A stretch of DNA of 64,000 nt from Ammonifex thiophilus (GCF_003368535.1 NZ_QSLN01000005.1:28197-92196), one strand, 5' to 3'. Positions 17,054 through 25,243 are shown, counted from the stretch's first letter. Program-made: numbers and translations. The notes: generated from the sequence alone by a model not told the origin.

Positions 17054-18159
17054 TCGGGTGGGGTTTTGGCGTGGAACACGGAGGCAATATATTCGCCGCT
17101 GCTGCTGCTTTCGGAGGCTCTCCGGAAGACTATCTGGACTTCAGCAGTAACGTAAACCCTTTGGGGCCTCCGGCCGGGGTACTGGAGAAAGTGAGCTCGG
17201 CCCTTCCCCACCTTTCCCGCTACCCCGACCCGGAATGCGGGGACTTATGTCAGGCGGTGGCGGACTACTTGGGAGTAGAAAAGGACTGGCTTTTCCCCGG
17301 CAATGGAACGGCCGAGCTCATATACCTGCTAGTTTATGCTTTGGGCTTGAGAAGGGTGCTAATAGTCGAGCCCACTTTTTCCGAGTACGCCCGAGCAGTG
17401 GAAGCTCACGGCGGCCACGTAAAACGGGTTTTCTTGTCCGCACCGGAATTCGAGCCCCGGGCGGAATTGATTCGAACCCAGCTTGACGGGATGGAGGCGC
17501 TCTTTATCTGCCACCCCAACAACCCCACGGGTAAAACTTGGCCGGCAGAGGAATTGGCCCTGCTGGCGGAAGAAACCGGTAAGCGGGGAGTGTTGCTTAT
17601 AGTGGACGAGGCGTTTATCGACTTTCTTACGCCGGAGGAGATAAAGAGCTTGAGCGCTAAGAAGTTTCTGGGGCGCTTCAGGCACCTAATTTTGCTCTAT
17701 TCGTTGACCAAGTTTTTCGGGCTTGCTGGACTGCGACTTGGGTTTCTGATAGCCTCTCCGGAGATCCTGGCGCGGGTGAAGAGAATAGCTCCTCCCTGGC
17801 GGGTCAATTTCCTAGCCCAGTTGGCGGGGGTAGAGGCGGTCAAGGACCGCGCCTACCAGGCACTTACCAGGGAGCTCGTTTCTAAGGAAAAGGCTTTCCT
17901 GGAGAGGGAGCTCGGCAGACTTCCGGGGTTCGAGGTGTTGCCCGGGCAGGCCAATTTCCTGCTGGTGCGGGTTGAGAGGACGGGGAAAACAGCCAAGGAA
18001 TGGACGGCCTCTTTGGCCCGTCGCCGGATCCTGGTGCGCGATGCCAGTAATTTTCCTGGGCTTGACCCGTACTATATTAGGGTGGCAGTAAAAAAGAGGG
18101 AGGATAACCTGAGGCTGCTGGCTGCCCTTAAGGAGGTCTGTGAAGAATATGGGCTGTAA
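17047..18159 (+). CDS. cobD: Threonine-phosphate decarboxylase (cobalamin)
   Basis: 370 residues, a PLP fold-type I enzyme of the HisC-like group. It starts with GVEHGGNIFAAAAAFGG and DFSSNVNPLGPP, typical of L-threonine-O-3-phosphate decarboxylase, which makes the aminopropanol phosphate used by CbiB. The PLP lysine lies in LYSLTKFFGLAGLRLGF. ATG overlaps the cobS stop region by 7 bases. Histidinol-phosphate aminotransferase is the alternative, but the cob context decides. Confidence 0.93.
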   Translation: MVIGWGFGVEHGGNIFAAAAAFGGSPEDYLDFSSNVNPLGPPAGVLEKVSSALPHLSRYPDPECGDLCQAVADYLGVEKDWLFPGNGTAELIYLLVYALGLRRVLIVEPTFSEYARAVEAHGGHVKRVFLSAPEFEPRAELIRTQLDGMEALFICHPNNPTGKTWPAEELALLAEETGKRGVLLIVDEAFIDFLTPEEIKSLSAKKFLGRFRHLILLYSLTKFFGLAGLRLGFLIASPEILARVKRIAPPWRVNFLAQLAGVEAVKDRAYQALTRELVSKEKAFLERELGRLPGFEVLPGQANFLLVRVERTGKTAKEWTASLARRRILVRDASNFPGLDPYYIRVAVKKREDNLRLLAALKEVCEEYGL

Positions 18160-18766
18160 AATTTACCTGGTGCGGCACGGGGAGACCATCTGGAACCACG
18201 CTCTGCGCTACCAGGGGCACGCTGACATTCCCTTGAACGAGCGAGGAAAACGCCAAGCCGAAGCTTTGGCCGAGCGGTTGAAAGGGGAGGAATTCGCGGC
18301 CTTTTACGCTTCGGACCTGCAGCGGGCCCTGGACACGGCGCGTATCGTGGCACGCCCGCACGGAAAAGAGGTAATCCCCCTGGCTTCTTTGCGGGAAATA
18401 AACTTTGGGGCTTGGGAAGGACTTACCCGGGAGGAGATAAAGAAGCGTTTCCCCGAGGTGGCGGAGCGCTGGTGGCAGGCTCCTTATCACACCCGTCTCC
18501 CCGGCGGAGAGACCTTGGCCGAGGTGGCGGCTCGGGCGGTAGGGACCCTCAAAGAAATCGCCGAGCGGCATCCGGAAAGCAAGGTTCTGGTGGTATCGCA
18601 CGGGGGCACCATCCGGGCGGCCATAGGCTACCTTTTGCGCATGGACTTAAACCAATACTGGCGCCTGCGCCAGGACAACGCGGCGCTCAACATCATTGAG
18701 CTTTTCGAAGAAGAGAAAGCCATCTTGATGCTTTTTAACGACACCAGCCACCTCAACGGAATTTAG
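18140..18766 (+). CDS. cobC: Alpha-ribazole-5'-phosphate phosphatase-type histidine phosphatase
   Basis: 208 residues with the phosphoglycerate-mutase-fold motif LVRHGETIWN, then FYASDLQRALDTA and VVSHGGTIRAAIG. CobC removes the phosphate in the nucleotide-loop pathway. The last cobalamin gene here; it overlaps cobD by 20 bases. GTG 18140 or ATG 18149 could be the start; AAGGAGG at about 18129 lies 5 or 14 bases away. Other histidine phosphatases cannot be excluded by sequence alone. Confidence 0.88.
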   Translation: MKNMGCKIYLVRHGETIWNHALRYQGHADIPLNERGKRQAEALAERLKGEEFAAFYASDLQRALDTARIVARPHGKEVIPLASLREINFGAWEGLTREEIKKRFPEVAERWWQAPYHTRLPGGETLAEVAARAVGTLKEIAERHPESKVLVVSHGGTIRAAIGYLLRMDLNQYWRLRQDNAALNIIELFEEEKAILMLFNDTSHLNGI

Positions 18767-18778
18767 GGGGAGAAAACG

Positions 18779-19792
18779 GTGAGGGTACCGGTAGGAACCG
18801 GTCTTTTCCTGGTCTTAGGTTATCTTCTGCTGGCCGTTCTGGTCTCCTGGCTTCTGGGGAGGGGAACGAGCTACCTTATCGGGCGGTTGGCTCGCCATGC
18901 CCGCTGGTCGTCAGCTCAGGATGTGGCCAGGGTTTCCACCTACCCGCTGATTCTGCTCTTCTTTCTCCTTTTTGCCCACATAGGGCAGAAGCTCCTGGCC
19001 CAGTCGCCGGGATACCATGATTTGAAAGTTTTTACCTATATTGACGGGATCAACTTTATCTTGATGGTGTGTTTCTTTACCTGGTGGGTGGATAGACTGT
19101 GGCGGACTTTTGTCAACTGGCACTTCCGGCGGCTGGGGGGTCCTTATGAAAAACATTTACTCCCCATTTTCCTCTATAGCGGGCGTATCTTGCTTTATTT
19201 CGTGGCTGCCGTGATTGTTCTAGGATACTTTCATCTCAACCTTTCCGGCTTGCTGGCCACGGCCGGCATAGCCTCTTTGGCGGTGGCCTTCGCCACCCAG
19301 GAGACGCTTAGCAACATGGTGGCCGGTTTTATCCTTCTGCTCGACCGTCCTTTTACGGTGGGAGATCGGATAGAGATCGTAGGCACAGGTTTGATAGGGG
19401 ATGTGCTGGAGATAGGGGCGCGCAGTACTAAGATTTTGACCCTCAACCAGACAGTGGCCATCCTTTCCAACCGCGATCTGGTGTCCAGCCGGATCATCAA
19501 TCACTCCCGCCCCAATGTGATGGCGCGGCTGGAGATACCCCTTGTTCTGCCTTACCAAGTGAAAGTCGAGGAGGTAAAGGTGGCCCTTATGGAGGAGCTT
19601 CAGAAGCATCCCAAAGTGCTCTCCTCCCCTCCCCCTGTCGTTTATCTAACCGATCTGGCCGAGAACCAGTTGCGCTTCTTGGTGGTCTGCCATGTGGCCA
19701 ACCTGCGGGAACTCTTGAAGGTCAAAGACGAGCTTAATGTGGCCTTTAAGGAGCGCCTGGAGTCTTTGGGAGCCTTGCCCGGTGCTTCTTAA
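18779..19792 (+). CDS. MscS family mechanosensitive channel
   Basis: 337 residues. Four membrane helices are seen (about 6-28, 56-76, 82-100, 122-150), then the pore helix region LATAGIASLAVAFATQETLSNM and the beta domain with LLLDRPFTVGDRIEIVG. It releases solutes on osmotic downshock. GTG start 12 bases after cobC, so possibly in the same transcript although functionally unrelated. The downstream hairpin has no T-run on this strand. Confidence 0.93.
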   Translation: MRVPVGTGLFLVLGYLLLAVLVSWLLGRGTSYLIGRLARHARWSSAQDVARVSTYPLILLFFLLFAHIGQKLLAQSPGYHDLKVFTYIDGINFILMVCFFTWWVDRLWRTFVNWHFRRLGGPYEKHLLPIFLYSGRILLYFVAAVIVLGYFHLNLSGLLATAGIASLAVAFATQETLSNMVAGFILLLDRPFTVGDRIEIVGTGLIGDVLEIGARSTKILTLNQTVAILSNRDLVSSRIINHSRPNVMARLEIPLVLPYQVKVEEVKVALMEELQKHPKVLSSPPPVVYLTDLAENQLRFLVVCHVANLRELLKVKDELNVAFKERLESLGALPGAS

Positions 19793-19824
19793 AAATAAAA
19801 AAACGGCGCGGCTAAGGCCGCGCC
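19793..19824 (-). terminator. Terminator overlapping the SASP stop codon
   Basis: On the minus strand GGCGCGGC, loop CTTA, GCCGCGCC, then GTTTTTTTATTT. The left stem arm encodes the last codons of the SASP gene and its TAG stop lies at the arm-loop junction. The T-run is on the minus strand only, so it ends the SASP transcript. Confidence 0.85.
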
Positions 19825-20135
19825 ATCAGATTCTGCTCGGCGAACTTGATCATACGACGCACCATGTTTCCTCCGATTTTACCTCCCAGGCGCCCGCCTA
19901 CGGCGCCGCAGAGGCGGGAAGGAACATCTCCCCAGTATCCTTCCCTGAGATAGCGGTCCAGTCCCAGCTCCCCTGCTACTTCGTACTTCATCCGCTCCAG
20001 GACTTCCCGGTAATTTTCCGGGGTTATAGCCGGGTGACCAAAGGTGGGATAGCCTATCTCGTTGGCTACTTCTATTTTTAAGAGTTCCAACGGGGAGGCA
20101 GCCTGCGGAACCAAAAGGGACTTCCGCCTTAGCAT
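19812..20135 (-). CDS. Alpha/beta-type small acid-soluble spore protein
   Basis: 107 residues, somewhat longer than the usual 60-90. The family signature is clear: LERMKYEVAGELGL (germination-protease site, E-V-A) and GAVGGRLGGKIGGNMVRRMI near the C-terminus. Upstream, LLKIEVANEIGY is a second, partly similar block. These proteins coat and protect spore DNA. ATG start with GGAGGTGG nine bases upstream and a sigma-F/G-like promoter just before. Confidence 0.9.
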   Translation of the reverse strand: MLRRKSLLVPQAASPLELLKIEVANEIGYPTFGHPAITPENYREVLERMKYEVAGELGLDRYLREGYWGDVPSRLCGAVGGRLGGKIGGNMVRRMIKFAEQNLMARP

Positions 20136-20155
20136 TCCGCACCACCTCCATCTTT

Positions 20156-20184
20156 ATCTTTCCCACCTTTAAGACGCCTCATAC
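20156..20184 (-). promoter_or_regulatory. Forespore (sigma-F/G-like) promoter of the SASP gene
   Basis: Minus strand GTATG (20184-20180), 15 bases, GGGAAAGAT (20164-20156). This fits the sigma-F pattern GTATA-N15-GGNNANAAT with few mismatches. SASP genes are transcribed in the forespore (established). Confidence 0.45.
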
Positions 20185-20662
20185 GAGGATTGTTCCTTCG
20201 CTTTTGGAATTAAATAGAAAACTCAGTATGAATGTAGCTTGGTAGGTGGTAATTAGGGTGGGAAGGCCGCAAGGGTGTGGGGACCGTGCGAAGCCTCCCT
20301 GGCGGCAGGCGCACTTTTTTACAAAAGAGAGCAACTCCTCAGGATGATTTGGTTTGCCCGGCAAGAGCGAATGTGTAGCGGTTAGGTAGTAGCAATATTC
20401 AAGGTAGGAGAGTGCCAGCGGCTCTACTTCTTGTAGGAAAAGCAAGACATCCTTGCGGGGCAGGAGAGATTCTTTACCGATAAGTTTTAGGATTGCGGTA
20501 CCGTAGAAAACGGTGGCCAGGCCGCTGAGATCGTTAGCGTTCAAAATAAAAGGTATCGTGCGGACTGCCGGGAGGAATCCGGGCAAAAAAGTAGCCCCCG
20601 TCTGGCGTGCGGCAACTCTCTACGTACTGAGCTATCCTTTCCGACCAAGCAGGACTCAGCAT
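20179..20662 (-). pseudogene. Prenyltransferase/squalene-cyclase-repeat protein, frameshifted
   Basis: Two frames make one protein of about 160 residues. Frame one starts at ATG 20662, overlapping the MFS stop, and reads MLSPAWSERIAQYVESC then TPDGGYFFARIPPGSPHDTFY before a stop at 20534. The other frame continues with NANDLSGLATVFYGTAILKL and ends with a second repeat, QGGFARSPHPCGLPTLITTY. Removing one T from the TTTT run at about 20543-20546 fuses them. The GG(Y/F)-x-DTFY repeats match the alpha-alpha barrel of prenyltransferase beta subunits. Function unknown; last gene of the fluoride-switched operon. Pseudogene, sequencing error or slippage are all possible. Confidence 0.7.
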
Positions 20663-21843
20663 TTCCCATCCCTCTCCTGCTCAAAAGCCCGCCAGTGCTT
20701 GACCATCTGGAGGAAGAGCAAGAAGGCTATTGCTTCAAGAATTACTACGAGTATTATGACTTGGTGCGGGCTCCGGTCGTAAAGCATGCCTAGTAAGGCG
20801 CCACTAAGGAAAGCAGCTGTGCCGTAAGCGGTGTTGAAGATGCCGTACCCCAAGCCACGTCGTGCTATGGGGGTAAGGTCGGCGATGGCCGCACGCAGGG
20901 TGCTCTCATGCAGGCCCATGACTACTCCCCAGATAAGCGTCCCCGCTACCACCTGCAAGGGGTGTGTAGCTAGCACCAGAAAGGTGAGCAGCACCGTCAA
21001 GAAGGGCACGATTATCAGCGAGCGCAACCCTATCCGGTCGTAAAGTCTGCCCGCTAGAAGAGCAGCCACGGCGTCGGTAGCCATGGCACCGGCGTAAAGG
21101 AAGGGAATGGCGGCATCAGACAGGACTTCTTTAACCTTGAAGTGGTAGGCTAGAATCTGGAAGTGGAGAAAGCCGGCTACGGCCACGGCGCTGAAGGCTA
21201 AATAGTACCAGTACGCCTGGGGAAAGCGGGGAGAGTCGGTTTCTGGAGAAGAACGAGGGCTTATTTCCAGCTCTTTAGGAACGGGAAAGCTAATGCGGGC
21301 CCAGGCCAGAATGATGAGGGCTAAGAAGGCGGGTACGGCGTAAAGGGCGAAGCTTTGCCGGAAGGTCCATCCCAGAGAGAGCACGCCTGCGGCCAGAAGG
21401 GGCCCGGTGATAGCCCCTATCTGATCCATAGCTTCGTGGAAGCCGAATCCCCATCCCCTGCCGACCTGCGAGGTGGCGTAGGAGAGCATGGCATCCCTTG
21501 GCGGTGTCCTTAGCCCCTTACCTGCACGTTCGATGACCATTAAAGCAGCGGCGGTTTCCCACCTACCGGCCAGGGCCAGGCTGGGTACCGCCAGCAGGTT
21601 CACCAGGTACCCCAGTCCGGTTAACAACCAGTACCTTTCCGTTCTGTCGGCCAGATATCCTCCTATCAGGCGCAGCGCATAGCCACCGAGCTCACCCAGG
21701 CCAGCAAAAAAGCCCACGATGGCTGCACTGGCACCCAAGGAAGCCATGAAGGGGCCTATTATGCTGCGGGCTCCTTCGTAGGTGATATCGCCGAAGAGGC
21801 TCACCAGTCCCATGAAGAAGATAAAAAGCCAGGCTCGACTCAT
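20656..21843 (-). CDS. MFS transporter
   Basis: 395 residues with about 12 membrane helices in two halves. N-terminal motif GDITYEGARSIIGPFMASLG and the loop GGYLADRTERYW (motif A type) mark a major facilitator. The closest type is the YfkF/SphX-like exporter group, but the substrate cannot be read. ATG overlaps the HEAT-repeat gene by 4 bases and it belongs to the riboswitch-controlled operon. Confidence 0.88.
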   Translation of the reverse strand: MSRAWLFIFFMGLVSLFGDITYEGARSIIGPFMASLGASAAIVGFFAGLGELGGYALRLIGGYLADRTERYWLLTGLGYLVNLLAVPSLALAGRWETAAALMVIERAGKGLRTPPRDAMLSYATSQVGRGWGFGFHEAMDQIGAITGPLLAAGVLSLGWTFRQSFALYAVPAFLALIILAWARISFPVPKELEISPRSSPETDSPRFPQAYWYYLAFSAVAVAGFLHFQILAYHFKVKEVLSDAAIPFLYAGAMATDAVAALLAGRLYDRIGLRSLIIVPFLTVLLTFLVLATHPLQVVAGTLIWGVVMGLHESTLRAAIADLTPIARRGLGYGIFNTAYGTAAFLSGALLGMLYDRSPHQVIILVVILEAIAFLLFLQMVKHWRAFEQERDGKC

Positions 21844-22340
21844 AGTAGGTCGCCCCCCTTCTTTATCCGGCTGAGCAAAGCTTGCGCTTCCTTCTTTACC
21901 TTTGGGCTGGGGTCCTCCTTGGCTAAATTCTGTAAGATAGCCGCCAATCCTGCCGGCAGGGCAGAAGTTTCAAAGCTCTTTAAGCTTTCCAAGGAAGCAA
22001 GGCGCACCAAGAAACTAGAGTCTCTAAGTGCTTCGAGCAAAATGTCTGGCCGTTCTTTCATCCTGCCTAGCGCCCTAACCACCGCGGCCCGCAAGAAGGG
22101 GTCGGGAGAATAAAACAAAGAGGCCAGTACCGGAGCGGCGGGTGAAGCCCGGGGCCCCAGCTTCCCCAAAAGCTCTATGGCCCGCAGGCGAGTCTCTGGC
22201 TCCGGATGTTGTACTGCCCAAATGAGCTTGGTAAGAAAGTCCTCGTGGTGCCCCCCTTCAAGGGGAGCACCACACTTCTCGCAGACCTTCTTCTCAGGCG
22301 GATTCTCGTGGTAGCAGCTCGGGCAGAACTTTTTAACCAT
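21840..22340 (-). CDS. Zinc-ribbon protein with HEAT repeats
   Basis: 166 residues. An N-terminal zinc ribbon (CPSC at 6-9, CEKCG at about 19-23) is followed by HEAT-like helical repeats (AVQHPEPETRLRAIELLGKL, LFYSPDPFLRAAVVRALGRM, ALRDSSFLVRLASLESLKS). Such proteins usually serve as scaffolds or protein-binding adaptors. No catalytic motif. Its start overlaps uspA-like gene by 8 bases and its end overlaps the MFS start, so it is tightly embedded in the operon. Confidence 0.8.
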   Translation of the reverse strand: MVKKFCPSCYHENPPEKKVCEKCGAPLEGGHHEDFLTKLIWAVQHPEPETRLRAIELLGKLGPRASPAAPVLASLFYSPDPFLRAAVVRALGRMKERPDILLEALRDSSFLVRLASLESLKSFETSALPAGLAAILQNLAKEDPSPKVKKEAQALLSRIKKGGDLL

Positions 22341-22776
22341 TCCCGTCCTCTTCTTTTCCTTTCTCTATGAGAACGGCGCAGGGAGCGTGACGCACTATGT
22401 AAGTGGAGACGCTTCCCATGAGCAAACGCTGAAGTGGGCTCCAACCTCGGGTACCGGCGATAATGAGATCGCACTCTTGTTCCTGGGCGAAGCGGATTAT
22501 GGTTTCCCCGATATGGCCGAACAGCAGGTGGATTTTAAGCTCCACACCTCTAGTCTTTGCCTGTTGTGATGCCTTTTCGAGTTTCTTACGGTAAAAATCC
22601 TGTGCCTTCCCGACCATCTCTTCCACTTCGCCCACCGTGCCTGCGTATTCGGGCAGACTTACCACGGTGAGGACGTGAAGCTCACTGCCGCAGCACCGAG
22701 CCAGCTCTATGCCGGCAGTCAGGGCTTTTTGGGAGTAAGGGGAACCGTCGAAGGCCACCAGAATTTTCTTGTACAT
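22333..22776 (-). CDS. Universal stress protein (UspA family)
   Basis: 147 residues, standard single-domain size. Starts YKKILVAFDGSPYSQKAL and has the ATP-binding motif GTRGWSPLQRLLMGSVS near the C-terminus, so an ATP-binding Usp. It overlaps the antiporter gene by one base. Usp genes are known members of fluoride riboswitch regulons, consistent with the leader upstream. Confidence 0.93.
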   Translation of the reverse strand: MYKKILVAFDGSPYSQKALTAGIELARCCGSELHVLTVVSLPEYAGTVGEVEEMVGKAQDFYRKKLEKASQQAKTRGVELKIHLLFGHIGETIIRFAQEQECDLIIAGTRGWSPLQRLLMGSVSTYIVRHAPCAVLIEKGKEEDGNG

Positions 22777-23939
22777 TATCTCTCCTCCTTAGCAGGTATC
22801 GCTTTGCTCACAGCTTCTTTCTCCTTTGTCCCTTTTGGATAGAAGAAAGCCTGGGCTATTAAGGTGGGAATGACCCCGCTTAGTATCACCACGGTCACCA
22901 GTACGGAGTACTGTTGCTGGTTTATTAGGCGGTGGGTAAGCCCGTAAAGAGAGGATATGGTTCCGAAGGTGAGTCCAGTGGACATGAGGAGAGTGGTATA
23001 CATTCCCTCGCGCACTTCCCAGCGGAAGAGCCTGGTTAAAGGCCATACGCCTATAAATTTGGCCGCCACTTTGACTAGGAGAAGGATTATTATCAGGGCA
23101 AGCGAACTCCAAAGGGCAGGCAAGGAGATGTAGATCCCTGCCTTAAGGAAATAGAAGGGAGTTAATAAAGCGAAGGCCGCCGCCCGCATGCGGAACAAGA
23201 GTTCCCTTTCCCTTTGGAAGAAGTCCGCCAGGCATAGCCCCAGCAAATAAGCCGGTAACACCGCTTCACTTCCGGCTTTGGTGGCCAGGCCTCCTAGTAA
23301 GAGCAGGAAAAAGAGAGTGTACTTTACTTCTGTCTGACTGATTTTCCCTCCAAATATTCGTTGAAACATGGGGGTAAGCCGCGGTAGCAGGAACAGTATG
23401 AATAAGGTGGCCAGGATAAAGAAAAGCATCCAGTAGTCGTAGTGGGCGAAAGCCACGCCCAAAGCCAGCACTGTGCCTAGGTCGGTAATGAAGCAGCCTG
23501 CCAGAATTAGTTGCCCTAATTCCGTGGCGTTAATTCCGGTCTCCACCATTACGGCATAGACGATGGCTACCGAAGTGGTGGACAGAGCGATACCGGCTAT
23601 CAAGGCGGCTTGCAGGTCCCACCTGGCCAGATAGTAGCTGTAGGCGAAGGCTGCTAGGAAGGGGAACAGAAACGAAACCGTGCCCAGAGCAAGGCTCTCT
23701 TTCAAGTTCTTCTTCAGGACCGCGGGATCCACTTCTGCTCCGGCCAAAAAAGTGAGGACGATGGCCCCCAGCCCGGCTAGAAAGTTGCCCCACTCGTTGG
23801 GCTGTAAGTGCAGAAAGTTGTCGGCCAGTACCCCTACTAGAATCTCCACCATGGCTACCGAGATTCCAGTGCGGATGGAGATAATCCCGGCTACCAGCGC
23901 GAGCCCTAGCCAAACTGAAGCCACTAACCAAGTGTTCAT
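22776..23939 (-). CDS. CPA2-family cation/proton antiporter under fluoride riboswitch
   Basis: 387 residues, 11-12 membrane helices, Na+/H+ exchanger (KefB/NapA-like) domain without a C-terminal RCK domain. Conserved stretches: LAGLGAIVLTFLAGAEVDP and ALSTTSVAIVYAVMVETG. The ribosome site AAAGGAGG lies eight bases before ATG. First gene of the operon behind a fluoride riboswitch. Some fluoride riboswitches control CPA antiporters that are thought to expel fluoride or adjust pH; whether this one moves fluoride is inference. Confidence 0.9.
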   Translation of the reverse strand: MNTWLVASVWLGLALVAGIISIRTGISVAMVEILVGVLADNFLHLQPNEWGNFLAGLGAIVLTFLAGAEVDPAVLKKNLKESLALGTVSFLFPFLAAFAYSYYLARWDLQAALIAGIALSTTSVAIVYAVMVETGINATELGQLILAGCFITDLGTVLALGVAFAHYDYWMLFFILATLFILFLLPRLTPMFQRIFGGKISQTEVKYTLFFLLLLGGLATKAGSEAVLPAYLLGLCLADFFQRERELLFRMRAAAFALLTPFYFLKAGIYISLPALWSSLALIIILLLVKVAAKFIGVWPLTRLFRWEVREGMYTTLLMSTGLTFGTISSLYGLTHRLINQQQYSVLVTVVILSGVIPTLIAQAFFYPKGTKEKEAVSKAIPAKEER

Positions 23940-23966
23940 CTTAGAAACCTCCTTTTAATGTTTACT

Positions 23967-24021
23967 AAAAAATACAAAAGCTCCTGGCCTTCCCTTGGAA
24001 CAACTAGGGAAAACCAGGAGC
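23967..24021 (-). terminator. Expression-platform terminator of the fluoride riboswitch
   Basis: GCTCCTGG (24021-24014) pairs with CCAGGAGC (23987-23980), followed by TTTTGTATTTTTT. The left arm is also the 3' strand of the aptamer, so terminator and ligand-bound aptamer exclude each other. Confidence 0.85.
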
Positions 24022-24066
24022 CATTAGCCCTTGTCCGGGGCGGTTAAGGCGGGCTCCATCGCCTTG
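24014..24066 (-). ncRNA. Fluoride riboswitch (crcB motif)
   Basis: Reading the minus strand from 24065, GGCGATGGAGCCCGCC, then TTAACCGCC, a short loop and AAGGGCTAATGGCTCC reproduce the crcB aptamer: helix P1 GGAGCC/GGCTCC, the CCGCC...GGGC pairing and the conserved GGCGATGG start. The aptamer's last strand is shared with a strong terminator, which makes it an ON switch: fluoride binding should allow transcription of the antiporter operon. One conserved position differs (CTAATG where CTGATG is usual). Confidence 0.92.
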
Positions 24067-24086
24067 TAGTTTTTAAGCCGGAAACC

Positions 24087-24116
24087 ATTATATTTTACTC
24101 CCGTCATAAGGTTCAA
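24087..24116 (-). promoter_or_regulatory. Promoter of the fluoride-switched operon
   Basis: Minus strand TTGAAC (24116-24111), 18 bases, perfect TATAAT (24092-24087). Transcription would start about 15 bases before the aptamer. Confidence 0.75.
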
Positions 24117-24275
24117 CCACTTTTGGGCCTTAAGCTTGTGCAAGAAGCCCCCTGGTTTTTCTAAGGGCTGGATTTATTTCTACGAAAGAAGCAGAAAAAG
24201 GGAGCGAGAGGAAGTCCGAACCAGAGAAAGACCGGAAGAATGGGTAAGAACGGGAAATTCTATCCGGAATCTGGT

Positions 24276-24303
24276 TTGACTAGTCCTAGGACTCTTGTAA
24301 TAT
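24276..24303 (+). promoter_or_regulatory. Putative promoter of the small exported protein genes
   Basis: TTGACT (24276-24281), 16 bases, TAATAT (24298-24303). It would leave a leader of about 140 bases before the TTG at 24452. The rest of the divergent region 24121-24440 shows no other gene. Confidence 0.45.
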
Positions 24304-24374
24304 TCTTAGCTAGAAATTGCGAATATGTGTGGTGGCAATACTCGACTAAAAACCTGTAATTCATTCCTTCAATC

Positions 24375-24384
24375 TTTTTCGACA
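24375..24384 (-). promoter_or_regulatory. Possible Spo0A box
   Basis: The minus strand reads TGTCGAAAAA, which contains the 0A box core TGTCGAA. It lies about 70 bases downstream of the predicted transcription start, where Spo0A~P binding would more likely repress. One short match, so weak evidence. Confidence 0.3.
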
Positions 24385-24451
24385 TGTTCCGCTACTTGCA
24401 GCGCTGGTGAAAGCAGTTTAGTTTCTAGGCGTGTGAAGGGAGGTGATAAAG

Positions 24452-24739
24452 TTGAAGAAGGCGTTAGTTCTAGCAATTGCGCTGTGGTCTTTGTCTTTTG
24501 CTTTTTTCGACTGGAGCTGGATGCGCCAAGTCCTTGATCGGGACATGGAAGCGATTAGTGGCAGCGTCGACGTTCGGGTGGTTGTCAACGGTCACGCGGA
24601 GGAAGCTTTTCAGGAACTTCAACCAATAGGCCCTAACCTTTTTGGAGCAGAAGCAAAGGTAGAAAAAGTAGTAGACGGCGTTTCTGCTCGTGCCAGTTCC
24701 TTTGTTCAGATCTACTTGCCTACTGCAACGGTTAAGTAA
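24452..24739 (+). CDS. Small exported or membrane-anchored protein, unknown
   Basis: 95 residues from TTG 24452, eight bases after GGAGG. An N-terminal hydrophobic segment KKALVLAIALWSLSFAFF looks like a signal anchor; the rest (SGSVDVRVVVNGHAEEAF to VQIYLPTATVK) is predicted beta-rich, without cysteines. I do not recognise the family. It is followed 77 bases later by two tandem secreted paralogues and may share their transcript. Confidence 0.55.
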   Translation: MKKALVLAIALWSLSFAFFDWSWMRQVLDRDMEAISGSVDVRVVVNGHAEEAFQELQPIGPNLFGAEAKVEKVVDGVSARASSFVQIYLPTATVK

Positions 24740-24816
24740 TCCTTCAAGCCCTAGGCTAAAGCGAGCAACCGGGCCGTGAGGACAGGCGGAAACTTAGATG
24801 AGGAGGGGATGTAAAA

Positions 24817-25215
24817 ATGCGTAGGCTGGGCCGAAAGGCGGTTTGCTTTTTCACCCTGTCGTTGCTAATGCTGCTCCCTGTGATTCCGGCATTCGCGGCT
24901 GAAAATCCGCTGGGCGATCTTCTTAGCTCCATCAACCAGTTGGTGGGAAGCACCAGCGTAACGGCCGATACCATGGCAACCATAAAGTTGAGTAACGGAA
25001 CACAAGTGGTAGCCAAAGCGGGAACCAACCAAAATGCCAGCGGTGTTACCGGATTGCTTTCTTCGGTTACCGGTGGCAGCATGGCGGCGGGAGCCAGCGT
25101 TACCTACGGGGACTACGCTGCCAGCGCCTCGGTGAACGCCGACTGGGGCTTGGCTTCTTCGGTGCGGGCTCTCGGCGGCTTGTTGGCTTCCCTGGGTGGT
25201 GCCCTGGGCAAGTAG
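24817..25215 (+). CDS. Small secreted protein, paralogue 1
   Basis: 132 residues. A clear signal peptide (RRLGRKAVCFFTLSLLMLLP) ends AFA, with mature start AENPLGDLLSSINQLVG. The mature part is rich in Gly, Ser, Ala and Thr, has no cysteine, and ends in a Gly/Leu/Ala-rich helix after [25 protein letters not shown] precedes the ATG. It shares its mature N-terminus and the [DW/DY]GLASSVR motif with the next gene. Family not recognised; surface-layer, matrix or toxin-like peptide roles are all only possibilities. Confidence 0.7.
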   Translation: MRRLGRKAVCFFTLSLLMLLPVIPAFAAENPLGDLLSSINQLVGSTSVTADTMATIKLSNGTQVVAKAGTNQNASGVTGLLSSVTGGSMAAGASVTYGDYAASASVNADWGLASSVRALGGLLASLGGALGK

Positions 25216-25243
25216 AAATCCAGATGGAAGGAGGTATAGAATC

